The notes beneath the pieces were generated by a model that was given only the letters and a program-made list of their open reading frames with translations, was not told the origin of the DNA and made no database searches. From contig NZ_CP049241.1 of the NCBI RefSeq assembly GCF_011046245.1, forward strand, positions 2,310,001 to 2,374,000: a stretch of 64,000 nt of DNA, given 5' to 3'. Position numbers and translations under genes: made by a program. Positions 52,672 through 62,724 of this stretch are shown piece after piece. The stretch comes from Allorhizobium pseudoryzae (lineage in GTDB: Bacteria; Pseudomonadota; Alphaproteobacteria; Rhizobiales; Rhizobiaceae). Position 1 is the stretch's first letter; the number at the start of each line of letters is the position of its first letter.

Positions 52672-55059
52672 CTAACCTGCACGCGTTTCCAGAAGATTTA
52701 AATCCTTCCGAATATTCGCAACAATTTCGTTGATCGCGAGCGGGCGGGAGAACAGGTAACCTTGGGCGAAATCAATACCGATCTCGTTCAGGAGCGAGAA
52801 CTGATGTTCGGTTTCAACGCCTTCTGCCACAACGGCGCAGTTCATCTTGTGGGAGATGGCGCTGATACCCTCGACCAACATGCGGCTCTTGTGCTGCACG
52901 TCCTCGGCATCCTGGCCCAGCGAGCGGATGAAGGACTGGTCGATCTTGACGATATCGACGGGGAAGCGGCTCAGATAGCTGAGCGAGGAATAACCGGTGC
53001 CGAAATCGTCGAGCGCGATGCGATAGCCGAAGCTGTGCAGCGTATCCAGAACCGTGCGGATCTGCGGATTGTCGTGCATCAACACGGCTTCGGTGATTTC
53101 AATGACGAGGCGCTGCGGGGCAATGGCATAGCGTGCCATCAGCGATGTCAGGCGGATCGGCAGGCTCGGTTCGAATTGCAGCGGCGAGAAGTTGACCGCG
53201 ACATAGGCGTTTTCCATGCCGGGAAGCCGCGACAGCTGCGCGAGATTGGCCAGCGAATCCTCCAGGATCAGGTTGCCGATCTGGCCGATGGAGCCGGTTT
53301 CTTCCGCGACATCAATGATGCCGGCCGGTGACATCAGGCCCTTTCGCGGATGGCGCATGCGCATCAGAGCCTCGAAGCCAACGATCCGCCGCTCTGCTAC
53401 GTCCATGATCGGCTGGAAATGCGCCTCGAACCAGTTGGCGGCGATGGCGACTTCGATATCGCTTTCGATTTCCGCGCGCTGGCGGGCCCGTTCGGAAATC
53501 GAGTTGTCGAAGATGTTGGCGCCGTTCTTGCCCTCGCGCTTGCGGGCATACATGGCCATGTCGGAACGCTGCAGCAGTTCGCTGGCACTGGCGGCATGGC
53601 GCGGGTAGAAGGCAAGCCCGATGCTGGCGCTGAGACGCACGCTCGTGGTTTCCGTCCGGAACGGCAGTTCGAAGTGATCCACGATCCGCTGGGCGATCTC
53701 GACGGCGCGCCGTTCTGCCCCTTCGCCGGTAATGAGGATGGCGAATTCATCGCCACCCAGCCGCGCGGCGGCATCGTCGCTTTGCATCAGCGGCTGGATG
53801 CGTTCGACGAACTGGCACAGGACGCTGTCGCCGGCGGCATGGCCGAGCGTATCGTTGATCTGCTTGAAACGGTCGAGATCGACGAAGAGGCAGGCCACCT
53901 CGCTCTGTTGGCGGTCGGCGGCGGCAATCTTTTCATCCAGGACCGCCTCGAAGCCCTGGCGATTGAGCAGGCCGGTCAGGTGGTCGGAAATCGCCTGGCG
54001 GCGATTGCGGGTTTCCGACTGCTTCAACTCGGTCACATCGGTCATGACGCTCAGCGAGGCCGGAAGATCGTCGCCCGACGAGGTCAGCGCGGTTTCCAGG
54101 ATGAGGACGTCCATGGTCCGCCCATCGGCACACAGAAACCGCACGGTGACCTCGCAGACGCCGGCAATCGAGCGCGTCATCTGCTTGCGGTTCTTATAGG
54201 TCTCGTGATCCTGCGGCACGACGAGATCGACGAAGGGGCGCCCGAGAACCGTGTCGCGGGCATACCCGGTTGCCAGGAGCCAGTAATCGCTGACAGCGAA
54301 GATCATGTCGTTCCCATCCAGCGAGAACAGCATGGCCGGCGTCAGGTTGTAGATTTCCGTCGTCTGCTGGTGCGCGCGCTTCAGTTCGCGTTCTTCGCGC
54401 TCCAGCTGGATCTGCATCTGGTTGAAGCTCTTGGCGAGCCGCCCCATTTCGTCTGCCGAACGCCAGTCGACATGGTGGCGCGATCCGAGCTGGCGTGTCG
54501 CCTCCACGGCGGCGGTCAAACGCATCAGCGGACGGATGACCATGGTCCGGTTGCCGAGGATCGCGGCGCCGACGACGGTCAGGATGGCGACGGCGAAGAT
54601 GGAGATGAGGGCGATCTCCATGCTGGTGAGGGCGGAGAACAGGCCGACCTTCTCGTACCGAACGACGAGTGTGCCAACCGTCTGGAACCCTTCGTTCGTG
54701 CGGTAGAAGATCTGGCGGCTGACCGGCTGCAATTGTTCGGACGCATCCCGGACACGGCTTTCCACCACGTCCAGCTTGCCGAGCGTATCGGTGACCTGAA
54801 CGACCTGGATTCCGCGTTCGTTGAGGAGCGCGCCGGTGATCTGGCGGATGCTTTCGACGTCGAGATCCCAGAGCGGTTTGGCAAGGGCCTGGGCATTGGC
54901 CGCAATGATGACCTCGACATGCTCCTTGAGGCTTTCGGCAACCTGGCGGGACGAGAGCGCAAGGAACAACGTAAAGAGCGGCGCAACCACGATCAGCAGC
55001 GCCGCGATGATGATTGCAATAAAACGGCTCTCGACTGAACGAGTCACGTTATGCCTCAT
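52672..55059 (-). CDS. Membrane GGDEF-EAL protein with periplasmic sensor, HAMP and PAS
   Basis: 795 aa. Two transmembrane segments (~14-36 and ~150-175) enclose a periplasmic sensor region; then HAMP, a PAS domain (YNLTPAMLFSLDGND), a GGDEF domain with intact RLGGDEFAIL, and an EAL domain with FEALMRMRHP and the downstream DDFGTGYSSL. Both cyclase and phosphodiesterase motifs look complete, so it may be bifunctional with a dominant activity set by its sensor. The start at 55059 follows no strong SD. The adjacent solute-binding protein may supply its ligand. Confidence 0.92.
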   Translation of the reverse strand: MRHNVTRSVESRFIAIIIAALLIVVAPLFTLFLALSSRQVAESLKEHVEVIIAANAQALAKPLWDLDVESIRQITGALLNERGIQVVQVTDTLGKLDVVESRVRDASEQLQPVSRQIFYRTNEGFQTVGTLVVRYEKVGLFSALTSMEIALISIFAVAILTVVGAAILGNRTMVIRPLMRLTAAVEATRQLGSRHHVDWRSADEMGRLAKSFNQMQIQLEREERELKRAHQQTTEIYNLTPAMLFSLDGNDMIFAVSDYWLLATGYARDTVLGRPFVDLVVPQDHETYKNRKQMTRSIAGVCEVTVRFLCADGRTMDVLILETALTSSGDDLPASLSVMTDVTELKQSETRNRRQAISDHLTGLLNRQGFEAVLDEKIAAADRQQSEVACLFVDLDRFKQINDTLGHAAGDSVLCQFVERIQPLMQSDDAAARLGGDEFAILITGEGAERRAVEIAQRIVDHFELPFRTETTSVRLSASIGLAFYPRHAASASELLQRSDMAMYARKREGKNGANIFDNSISERARQRAEIESDIEVAIAANWFEAHFQPIMDVAERRIVGFEALMRMRHPRKGLMSPAGIIDVAEETGSIGQIGNLILEDSLANLAQLSRLPGMENAYVAVNFSPLQFEPSLPIRLTSLMARYAIAPQRLVIEITEAVLMHDNPQIRTVLDTLHSFGYRIALDDFGTGYSSLSYLSRFPVDIVKIDQSFIRSLGQDAEDVQHKSRMLVEGISAISHKMNCAVVAEGVETEHQFSLLNEIGIDFAQGYLFSRPLAINEIVANIRKDLNLLETRAG

Positions 55060-55325
55060 TCAAGCATCCAGACATTGCGGGCGAGTTCTCCTGTGCGATG
55101 CCCGTTATGCTTTCACTCATTCATTAAACATTGCTGAACCGGGCGGCCGAGAACTGGAGGTGCTGCCGGGAAAACTGTCCTGTTTCGGAGCTTTTGCAAA
55201 GGTTCCCTAATTTTTCGTTGCCGGCGATCCTGTTGCCCGTCAACCGGTCTTTGCGTCCGGCGTCAGGGGCCGGTGCTGCGGGTGCTGCGCCTTGCGCGAC
55301 CTGTCCGGATGGGCCTTATGCCACG
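55060..55325. other. Gap between the GGDEF-EAL gene and the rplY terminator
   Basis: About 266 bp (323 bp including the terminator at 55326-55355 and its short spacer). I see no gene or known RNA here. It likely carries the promoter of the GGDEF-EAL gene on the minus strand, but no convincing -35/-10 pair was found. Confidence 0.5.
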
Positions 55326-55355
55326 AAAAAACCCGCCGCGGTTTCCCGGGCGGGT
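55326..55355 (-). terminator. Terminator of rplY
   Basis: On the minus strand: stem acccgcc (55331-55337) / ggcgggt (55349-55355), followed by a U run (aaaaaa at 55326-55331 on the plus strand). It lies 28 bp after the rplY stop. Confidence 0.85.
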
Positions 55356-55382
55356 TGTCTTTTCCGTACCCGTAAACGGGAC

Positions 55383-55979
55383 TTATTCGGAGGCTGCTTC
55401 TTCAGACGTGCCGCCAGCCGGTGCAACGATCGTCGCGATTGTGAAGTCGCGATCGGTGATCGTCGGCTTGGCGCCCTGCGGCAGCTTGACATGCGAGATG
55501 TGAATGCTGTCGCCGATCTTGAAGCCGTCGAGATCGACGGTGATGAATTCCGGAATGTCGTTGGCCGGAACCAGCATTTCGACTTCGTGACGAACGATGT
55601 TCAGCACGCCGCCGATCTTGATGCCGGACTTCTCTTCGTTGACGAAGTGAACCGGAACGTTGACGGTGACCTGGCTGTCAGCCGAGACGCGCAGGAAATC
55701 GACGTGCAGGACGAAGTCGCGCACCGGATCCAGCTGGTAGTCCTTCGGAAGAACCGAGATCTTGCCGCCGTCGTAGTCGATCGTGGCAACCGTGGTCATG
55801 AAACCGCCGGCGTGGATGCGCTTTGTCACTTCGTTGGTGGACAGAGCGATGGAAATCGGGGCCTGCTTGTCACCATAGATGACAGCGGGAATCAAACCGT
55901 TGCGGCGAAGTTCACGGGAGGACCCCTTACCAACCCGTTCGCGCGCCTCGGCCTTGAGCTCGTAAGATGCGTGGCTCAT
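55383..55979 (-). CDS. rplY: Ribosomal protein L25/Ctc
   Basis: 198 aa, the long CTC form with an N-terminal L25 domain that binds 5S rRNA ([21 protein letters not shown]) and a C-terminal TL5-like beta domain ending in an acidic tail (SEEAASE). Start 55979. A canonical promoter on the minus strand lies about 130 bp upstream and a terminator follows directly, so it is a monocistronic unit. Confidence 0.96.
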   Translation of the reverse strand: MSHASYELKAEARERVGKGSSRELRRNGLIPAVIYGDKQAPISIALSTNEVTKRIHAGGFMTTVATIDYDGGKISVLPKDYQLDPVRDFVLHVDFLRVSADSQVTVNVPVHFVNEEKSGIKIGGVLNIVRHEVEMLVPANDIPEFITVDLDGFKIGDSIHISHVKLPQGAKPTITDRDFTIATIVAPAGGTSEEAASE

Positions 55980-56105
55980 GGCATATCCTTTCGAGGTTAT
56001 TGGAGAAACTCAACCGGCTGCACAGGTGCGGTCGGGTGAGTTTGAAGGACATCGTCCGATGCGCTTCATCCGCGTTGCCTCCAAGGGTGTCTGCGCGGAC
56101 GGGGC

Positions 56106-56134
56106 TCCATAGACCATACGGGCTGGGCTTGCAA
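56106..56134 (-). promoter_or_regulatory. Candidate rplY promoter
   Basis: Reading the minus strand: -35 TTGCAA (56134-56129), 17-bp spacer, -10 TATGGA (56111-56106). It would start near 56099, about 120 nt before the rplY start. Placement is fair, -10 is only a partial match. Confidence 0.45.
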
Positions 56135-56257
56135 GGCATTTGCCGGCCACGCGTCACGCGGCGCAGCGGGTCTTACATCCGGTTTACCATGTCTCCCAAG
56201 CATTCCTACAGCTTTGCTGATTAAGAACTTGATGAAACGCAATATCAGGTTGACCAC

Positions 56258-58348
56258 ATGCTCACACTTCTCACCTGCCTGGTGAACGACCACTCGCTTG
56301 CTTACGTGGGTGCGGCGGCAATTATGTGTATCCTCGGGTCCTATCTCACGCTGCGCCTGTTTGCGCGAGGGCGTCGGGCGAGGGGCACCGAGCGGATGGT
56401 GTGGATCGGCCTGTCCGGCTTCGTCGGCGGCTGCGCCATCTGGACGACGCACTTCATCGCCATGCTCGGTTATACGGCGGGTGGACCCGCGGCTTATGAA
56501 CCGCAAAAGACGCTGCTCTCGCTCGTGATTGCCATCGCGGCCTCGGTGATCGGACTGGGCATTGCGGCGGCCGGGGATCGCAGCTTTCTGGCGGAAGCCG
56601 GCGGCGCGGTGATGGGGCTTGGCATTGCGGCAATGCACTATACCGGCATGGCCGCCTACCGGATCTCCGGCACGATCCTCTGGGACGAACGCTATGTCGT
56701 TGCGTCCGTCGTGCTGAGTATCGTTTTCGGTGCGATCGCGGTCGACCGTGTCGTGCGGCCGTGGACGCGGTTCTGCAAATATGGCGGTGCGCTGGCGCTG
56801 ATCCTCGGTATCGTCCTCACGCACTTTACGGGCATGGCGGCTGTCCGTCTGGTGCTCTTGCCGATGACCCCGCCACCCGACGGCGTTCTCTCGGACCAGA
56901 TTCTCGGACTCTCCGTGCTCGGCATCATGATCGTGCTTCTGGCCCTGGCGGCGGCGACCTATCTGCTCGATGCAAGCAACACCAATGCTGCCGTGGCCCG
57001 TTACCGCCATCTCTCCCTGCATGATGCGCTGACGGGCCTGCCGAACCGGGCAGGGTTCCAGGAAGAACTGGAGGCGCTGCGGGCGCTTGCACCGCAACTG
57101 CCCGGCAAGATCGCGATCCTCTCCTTCGACCTCAACCGCTTCAAGGAGATCAACGACGTTCACGGGCATCTGGCCGGTGATGCGGTGCTGCAGACAATCG
57201 GTGCGCGGCTCGGCGCCGTGGTCGCAGCCGACGAGTTCCTCGCCCGCGTCGGCGGAGACGAGTTCGTCGCGATCAGCCGTCGGTATTACGGACGGTATGA
57301 CGCGACCAGTCTTGCCAACCGGCTGCTGGCGGAAATCAACAAGCCCATCGAGTGGGAAGGGCACCTGTTCTCGGTGTCGTCCAGCGTCGGGATTTCTCTG
57401 CACGGAGACGCGGGAAGTCCGCTGGAAGAGGTGCTGGCGCAGGCGGATGTCGCGATGTACCGGGCAAAGGCCAGCGGACCAAACAGCGTCTGCTTCTATG
57501 ACCCTTCCATGGATCAGGCGGCGCGTGAGCGCAATGCGCTTGCCATGGATCTGCGGACGGCGCTGGCCAAGAACCAGTTCGAGCTGTTCTACCAGATGCA
57601 GAACGATACCGCGACCAGTGAGGTGGTTGGCTTCGAGGCGCTCTTGCGCTGGAACCACCCGCAGCGCGGCAAGGTTTCACCGGCCGATTTCATCCCTATC
57701 GCGGAACGGACCGGCCTCATCATCGATATCGGAGAATGGGCTCTGTGCGAGGCCTGTCGCCAGGCCGCCGCCTGGGCGCGTCCCTACCGGATTGCGGTCA
57801 ACGTTGCGACGGCGCAGCTGGCGGATCTCAGCTTTCCCGACAAGGTGAAGCGGATTCTCGCGGAAACCGGCCTGCCGGCCACGCGTCTCGAGCTGGAGAT
57901 CACCGAATCCGGCATTATCGACGACCAGAACCGGGCCTTCCTCATCGTCAGTCAGTTGAAGGACCTCGGCGTTCAGATCGCCATGGATGATTACGGGACC
58001 GGCTATTCGTCACTCTCGACGCTGATGCGGTTTCCCTTTGACAAGATCAAGATCGATCGCTCCTTCATCGACAAGGTGGATCGGGACGCGCAGTCGGCGG
58101 CCATCGTCCGCTCGACGCTGATCCTTGCCCAAAGCCTCAACATTCCGGTCCTGGCGGAAGGGGTGGAAACGCTCCAGCATCTGGATTTCCTGAGGCGGGA
58201 AGGGTGCTCGCAGGTCCAGGGTTATCTCTACAGCAAGCCGGTGCCGTTGATGGCGATCGCCTCGCTGGTCAACACGGTGCAGAGCGAGGAGAAACAACAC
58301 GCCGCTGTGCCTTCTGCTGAGCCACCAGCGGGCCGACGCGTCGCCTGA
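56258..58348 (+). CDS. MHYT-GGDEF-EAL membrane protein
   Basis: 696 aa. Seven-helix MHYT sensor (residues ~5-240) with three copper-binding-like motifs THFIAM, MHYTGM and THFTGM, a GGDEF domain with RVGGDEFVAI and an EAL domain with FEALLRWNHP and DDYGTGYSSL. Predicted to sense a gas or metal and turn over c-di-GMP. ATG 56258 follows no strong SD. Ends before the strong bidirectional terminator. Confidence 0.93.
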   Translation: MLTLLTCLVNDHSLAYVGAAAIMCILGSYLTLRLFARGRRARGTERMVWIGLSGFVGGCAIWTTHFIAMLGYTAGGPAAYEPQKTLLSLVIAIAASVIGLGIAAAGDRSFLAEAGGAVMGLGIAAMHYTGMAAYRISGTILWDERYVVASVVLSIVFGAIAVDRVVRPWTRFCKYGGALALILGIVLTHFTGMAAVRLVLLPMTPPPDGVLSDQILGLSVLGIMIVLLALAAATYLLDASNTNAAVARYRHLSLHDALTGLPNRAGFQEELEALRALAPQLPGKIAILSFDLNRFKEINDVHGHLAGDAVLQTIGARLGAVVAADEFLARVGGDEFVAISRRYYGRYDATSLANRLLAEINKPIEWEGHLFSVSSSVGISLHGDAGSPLEEVLAQADVAMYRAKASGPNSVCFYDPSMDQAARERNALAMDLRTALAKNQFELFYQMQNDTATSEVVGFEALLRWNHPQRGKVSPADFIPIAERTGLIIDIGEWALCEACRQAAAWARPYRIAVNVATAQLADLSFPDKVKRILAETGLPATRLELEITESGIIDDQNRAFLIVSQLKDLGVQIAMDDYGTGYSSLSTLMRFPFDKIKIDRSFIDKVDRDAQSAAIVRSTLILAQSLNIPVLAEGVETLQHLDFLRREGCSQVQGYLYSKPVPLMAIASLVNTVQSEEKQHAAVPSAEPPAGRRVA

Positions 58349-58385
58349 GCAATCTCTGCTGTGGGGTTCCGAAGACGAAGAAAAG

Positions 58386-58416
58386 CCCGCCAGACGTTTG
58401 GGTCTGGCGGGTTTTT
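58386..58416. terminator. Bidirectional terminator between MHYT-GGDEF-EAL and chemoreceptor genes
   Basis: Perfect 10-bp stem cccgccagac (58386-58395) / gtctggcggg (58402-58411), 6-nt loop, ttttt (58412-58416) on the plus strand and aaaa (58381-58384) for the minus strand. Confidence 0.9.
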
Positions 58417-58446
58417 CATGCAAACGCTGTTCGTTTCGAACCTGCC

Positions 58447-60702
58447 TCAGGCGACGCGACGGATCTCGCCGCCGGAGAGCGAGAAATGCGAGATGCGGTT
58501 GCCGAGTTCATCGGCCTCATGCGACAGCGAGAAGACCGCTGCGGTGGTTTCCTCCACCATGGCGGCGTTCTGCTGGGTCATCTGGTCGAGATCCGTCACC
58601 GATGACGAGATCTCCCGCAGGCGGCTCGACTGTTCGCGCGAGGAGTCGGCAATCACGCCGATCGTCTGGTTGATCGACGCGATGCTCTTCTGGATCATGG
58701 TCAGGCTGTCGCCGGTCTTCAGCACCAGGGTCACGCCGTTTTCCACATCCGAGGCGGAGGTGTTGATCAGCGTATTGATGTCGCGGGCGGCGCCGGCGGA
58801 TTTTTGGGCGAGTTCGCGCACTTCCTGGGCGACGACGGCAAACCCCTTGCCGGCTTCCCCGGCACGCGCCGCCTCGACACCGGCATTCAGCGCCAAAAGG
58901 TTGGTCTGGAAGGCGATCTGGTCGATCACGTCGATGATCTGACGGATCTTGGCAGAGGAATCCTCCAGCCGCTCCATGGCAACGATGGCGTCCTGAACGA
59001 TGCTGGCCGACGACTTTGCACTTGTCAGTGCCGTGGCTGCCGCATCGACGGCCGTATCGCACTGCTGCAGGGTCTCGGACACGGACCCGTTCATTTCCGC
59101 GAGTGCCGCTGCGGCTTCCTCGAGCGAGGCGGCCTGCCGTTCCGTGCGGTGGGCGAGATTTTCCGACGCGCTGCGCAGATCGACGGCGCCTGCACGGATG
59201 GTGTCGGCGCTCGAGGTCACCGACTGCATGGTGGCTTCCAGCTGCTGAACGGAATCGTTGAAATCGATGCGCAGCTGGTCGAGCGACCCGGCAAAGGGCT
59301 GGTTGATGACGACGTTCAGCTCGCCGTTCGAAAGGCGCTTGAGACCGCCGGCAAGCGCGGCAATCGCCCGCTCGAGCTCTTGCGCGCTGCGCGCCTTTTC
59401 CTCTTCGCGCTCACGGCGTTCGACGTCGAGCTGCTGATCGCGTTCTCTCGCGGTCGCTTCCATCCGTTCCTTGTCCAGTGCGCTGTCGCGGAAGGAGGCG
59501 AGCGCCCGGGCCATGGTGCCGATCTCGTCGCCGCGATCGGCGGAATCGACCTCGATCGACTTGTCGCCGTCGTTGAGGCGGTTCATCAGAGCCGCGAGCC
59601 GGGTCAGCGGCTTGGTCAGCGACGAAGAGACGAGGAGACCGACGAGCCCCATCGACAACAGGATTGCGACGGTCGCAAGTGTCGCCCAGGTGGCAAGGTC
59701 ATTTGCCGGCGCCAGGACCTTGGCTTCCTTCTGACCGATGGCGAGCAAGTTCGGCTGGCCGAAGACGGAAACCGGCAGATAGGAATAGAAAAGACGTGCA
59801 TCGCCGGAGCCGGCAAAGGTCGATCCGGCCTGTGCGGTCTTGCCGGCCTGCAGGAGTTCGGCCGGGACATCGCTTGCGGCACCGGTGCCGGCGCGAACGG
59901 TTCCGTCCGCGGCAATCAGGTAGGCGGCGTCCGTACCGGCACCGTCTGGGATGACGGCCGGGGCGAGCTTGTTCGGCCCGATGCGGAAGATGATGGCGCC
60001 CTTGACCTTGATCTCTCCCCAGTTGCTGACGGCAAGGGCGCGCCCAACGAAGGCAGACGTCTGAGAGTCTTCCGCTGCAAAGGGCATGAAGCCGGTAGAG
60101 TAGGTCTGACCGACGGTCCCCTTGCTGATCTGATCGTAGATCGCCTTCAGGCTGGCATTGCTGTTATCGCTGACATTGGTGGTAAATTCGCGACCCTTGG
60201 TCACGGAATAGATGATCGTTCCGTTCGGATCGATCACGTAGATATCGCTCACACCGGTATTGCGCCAGGCGCTCGACAATGTGCCGTGGATGCCGGCATG
60301 CTGCACGCCATAGAGAAGCTTGGTGCCATTGCCGTCGAAGGCGGCGCGCTGCTCCGGTGTCTTCGATTTGTCCTGGAAGGCTTCGAGGATCTTGTCGCCC
60401 TCGATATTCAGGAAGTTGGCGACGAGATCGCTCGCATCGCCAATGGCGGTATTCTGGGACAGCTCGGCGAGGCTCTGGTCAATACGCGCCGAAAAGCGCT
60501 GCAGGGCTTTCGACTGATTGTCCGCGACCGACGCCAGCCGCAATTGACTGGCATCGATGAGGCCACTCTTGCCGATCTGGTAACTGACGATACCGACCGA
60601 GAGGCAGGAGACCAGCGTGGCGCCCAGCACGAGCGATGCGACCTTGGTCTTGACGGTCCATAAGGACCCTGCGTTTCCCTTGGAAATAATTGTTGAAAAC
60701 AT
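58447..60702 (-). CDS. Methyl-accepting chemotaxis protein (transmembrane)
   Basis: 751 aa. N-terminal transmembrane segment (~22-42), large periplasmic sensor with Cache-like features ([19 protein letters not shown]), second transmembrane segment (~345-365), HAMP, and the MCP signalling domain with the intact [20 protein letters not shown]. It contains an unusually long helical linker rich in EREREEE-type residues after HAMP. No CheR pentapeptide. Convergent with the MHYT gene. Confidence 0.93.
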   Translation of the reverse strand: MFSTIISKGNAGSLWTVKTKVASLVLGATLVSCLSVGIVSYQIGKSGLIDASQLRLASVADNQSKALQRFSARIDQSLAELSQNTAIGDASDLVANFLNIEGDKILEAFQDKSKTPEQRAAFDGNGTKLLYGVQHAGIHGTLSSAWRNTGVSDIYVIDPNGTIIYSVTKGREFTTNVSDNSNASLKAIYDQISKGTVGQTYSTGFMPFAAEDSQTSAFVGRALAVSNWGEIKVKGAIIFRIGPNKLAPAVIPDGAGTDAAYLIAADGTVRAGTGAASDVPAELLQAGKTAQAGSTFAGSGDARLFYSYLPVSVFGQPNLLAIGQKEAKVLAPANDLATWATLATVAILLSMGLVGLLVSSSLTKPLTRLAALMNRLNDGDKSIEVDSADRGDEIGTMARALASFRDSALDKERMEATARERDQQLDVERREREEEKARSAQELERAIAALAGGLKRLSNGELNVVINQPFAGSLDQLRIDFNDSVQQLEATMQSVTSSADTIRAGAVDLRSASENLAHRTERQAASLEEAAAALAEMNGSVSETLQQCDTAVDAAATALTSAKSSASIVQDAIVAMERLEDSSAKIRQIIDVIDQIAFQTNLLALNAGVEAARAGEAGKGFAVVAQEVRELAQKSAGAARDINTLINTSASDVENGVTLVLKTGDSLTMIQKSIASINQTIGVIADSSREQSSRLREISSSVTDLDQMTQQNAAMVEETTAAVFSLSHEADELGNRISHFSLSGGEIRRVA

Positions 60703-60800
60703 CTGAACTCCTCCGAAGATGGCGAAGTTTAGGAGGGTTCAACTTTATATCTGATTAACCTACATGATTTCCTGCGATCGAAAGCAACAGGACAGGCAGC

Positions 60801-61733
60801 TTAATCGAAGAGGCTGGATACGGATTCTTCGAGAGCGGTCCGGTTGATCGCTTCGCCCAGAAGACCGGCGGTAGAGACCACACGGATGTTCGGGGCGGAT
60901 TGAACGGCCGTCGTCGGCTGGATCGAGTCCGTGATCACCAGTTCACGCAGCTTCGAGGAACTGATGCGCGCAACCGCACCACCCGACAGGACGCCGTGGG
61001 TGATGTAGGCCGTGACGCTGGTCGCGCCGTTCTTCAGCAGCGCTTCGGCGGCATTGCAGAGCGTGCCGCCGGAATCGACGATGTCGTCGATCAGCAGGCA
61101 ATCCTTGCCGGTCACGTCGCCGATGACGTTCATGACTTCGGATTCACCGGCGCGTTCGCGGCGCTTGTCGACGATCGCCAGCTGACAGTCGAGGCGTTTG
61201 GCCAGGGAGCGGGCACGCACCACGCCGCCGACGTCGGGCGAAACGACCATGACGTTCTTGAGGTCGTAGTGTTCCTTGACGTCGCGCGCCAGGATCGGAA
61301 CCGCATAAAGATTGTCAGTCGGGATGTCGAAGAAACCCTGGATCTGTCCGGCGTGCAGGTCGAGCGTGAGGACACGGTCGGCACCGGCTTCGGTGATAAG
61401 GTTGGCAACGAGCTTGGCGGAGATCGGTGTGCGGGGGCCGGCTTTGCGATCCTGGCGTGCGTAACCGAAATAGGGAAGCACGGCGGTGATGCGGCGTGCC
61501 GAGGACCGACGGAACGCGTCGATCATGATCAGCAGTTCCATCAGGTGGTCGTTGGCGGGAAATGATGTCGACTGGACGACGAAGACGTCTTCACCGCGCA
61601 CGTTTTCCTGGATTTCGACGAAGATTTCCTGGTCTGCAAACCGTCTGACGCTGGCTTTTCCGACTGGAACGTTGAGATAGGAACAGATCGCGTCGGCCAG
61701 ATGCCGGTTCGAATTCCCTGCGAAAACCTTCAT
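60801..61733 (-). CDS. prs: Ribose-phosphate pyrophosphokinase
   Basis: 310 aa. Makes PRPP from ribose-5-phosphate and ATP, feeding the apt-type salvage and purine, pyrimidine, His and Trp synthesis. Class [19 protein letters not shown] and the PRPP loop [20 protein letters not shown] 7-bp inverted repeat (61737-61767) lies directly before the start codon, only 3 nt away. Confidence 0.96.
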   Translation of the reverse strand: MKVFAGNSNRHLADAICSYLNVPVGKASVRRFADQEIFVEIQENVRGEDVFVVQSTSFPANDHLMELLIMIDAFRRSSARRITAVLPYFGYARQDRKAGPRTPISAKLVANLITEAGADRVLTLDLHAGQIQGFFDIPTDNLYAVPILARDVKEHYDLKNVMVVSPDVGGVVRARSLAKRLDCQLAIVDKRRERAGESEVMNVIGDVTGKDCLLIDDIVDSGGTLCNAAEALLKNGATSVTAYITHGVLSGGAVARISSSKLRELVITDSIQPTTAVQSAPNIRVVSTAGLLGEAINRTALEESVSSLFD

Positions 61734-61736
61734 TGG

Positions 61737-61767
61737 GGCCCGCCTGTTTTTACGCTGGATGCGGGCC
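61737..61767 (-). promoter_or_regulatory. Inverted repeat abutting the prs start codon
   Basis: ggcccgc (61737-61743) / gcgggcc (61761-61767), perfect 7-bp arms, 17-nt loop. On the mRNA the 3' arm ends 3 nt before the ATG, so the hairpin would cover the only purine-rich region (ggcggg) available as SD. Role unknown. Confidence 0.45.
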
Positions 61768-61864
61768 TTTTAACGAGGACGAGCCCGAATGCAAGGCCTC
61801 AAGCCAAAAGCCCTGAGTTTTTTGTGAATACAGCGTGAAGGTCAGCATCATCTTCCGACCTTTC

Positions 61865-62647
61865 TCAGCCGCTGCGGCTTTGGCGCCACTGCAGGTACTC
61901 CGTCATGGTCTTCTGTCCGATCAGCTGCATGGTCGCGGCAGGAACGGCAGCCCAGGGTTCGCCTCCCGAGGCTGGAACGGTCTCCTGTCCCTGGATGCGG
62001 TGAAGCCGCGCGCCGCCGGCATCCAGCACATCCCACACATAGACGACCGTGACCTTGCCCTCGTTGTCGAAGGCGGAGAGATAGCCTTTGAGGATGTGCT
62101 CGCTGGAGGTGTCGCTGGAGGATTTGATGGTCAGGCCGCCGGCGCGGGCCGATGCGCCGAGCTGGCGGGAGAGCGGTGTGACGGCCTGCACCGGCGCGCC
62201 GATGATCGGCAGAAAACGGATGGTTGCCCCGGATGCCTCTCCAGATGCCGCCGGATCGAGGGTTGCCGTCTGAGAAGGACCGGTTGGCGGTGGAGCGGCT
62301 GCCGCGGCTGGAGGCGCCGACGGTGGGGAAGCGGGTGGTGGCAGGGGCGAGGTCTGGACCGGCGAGAGGTCGCCGGCATCCATGGCCTGCGCCTGCGCCT
62401 GCATCGTGTTCTGCGGTGGCAGCCGGTTCGTCGCCGCAGGTGCAGCCGGATAGGAACCGACGTTCGGCGCATCGGCGGTCGCTGCCAGCCGCCTTGCCTC
62501 ATCCTGCGAAACCGGTGTGGAGCGTGTCGAGGACGGAAACAGTCCGCCGCCCACATCGACCTGTGGTGTCAGCGCATCCGTGGTATTGCACCCTGCCAGA
62601 GTGGCCGCCAGGCTGGCGATCAGAAGTGCAACTCCCCAACGGTGCAT
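61865..62647 (-). CDS. Lipoprotein with proline-rich middle
   Basis: 260 aa. Lipobox LAGC (about residues 17-20) directly after a hydrophobic signal (WGVALLIASLAATLAGC). A Pro/Ala-rich low-complexity segment (about residues 90-130) precedes a folded C-terminal domain (about 135-255, VYVWDVLDAGGARLHRIQGQE). Start at 62647. Not recognised beyond being a rhizobial lipoprotein; located outside the inner membrane. Downstream of the M24 peptidase and pgeF; probably in one operon with them. Confidence 0.7.
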   Translation of the reverse strand: MHRWGVALLIASLAATLAGCNTTDALTPQVDVGGGLFPSSTRSTPVSQDEARRLAATADAPNVGSYPAAPAATNRLPPQNTMQAQAQAMDAGDLSPVQTSPLPPPASPPSAPPAAAAAPPPTGPSQTATLDPAASGEASGATIRFLPIIGAPVQAVTPLSRQLGASARAGGLTIKSSSDTSSEHILKGYLSAFDNEGKVTVVYVWDVLDAGGARLHRIQGQETVPASGGEPWAAVPAATMQLIGQKTMTEYLQWRQSRSG

Positions 62648-62724
62648 CCGACGTCCTTTCCCGTTCCTCACGGCCCACGCCAGATTAGAAGCCGGCTTTC
62701 CGTGGTGTCAACCTCGGGTGGCGG

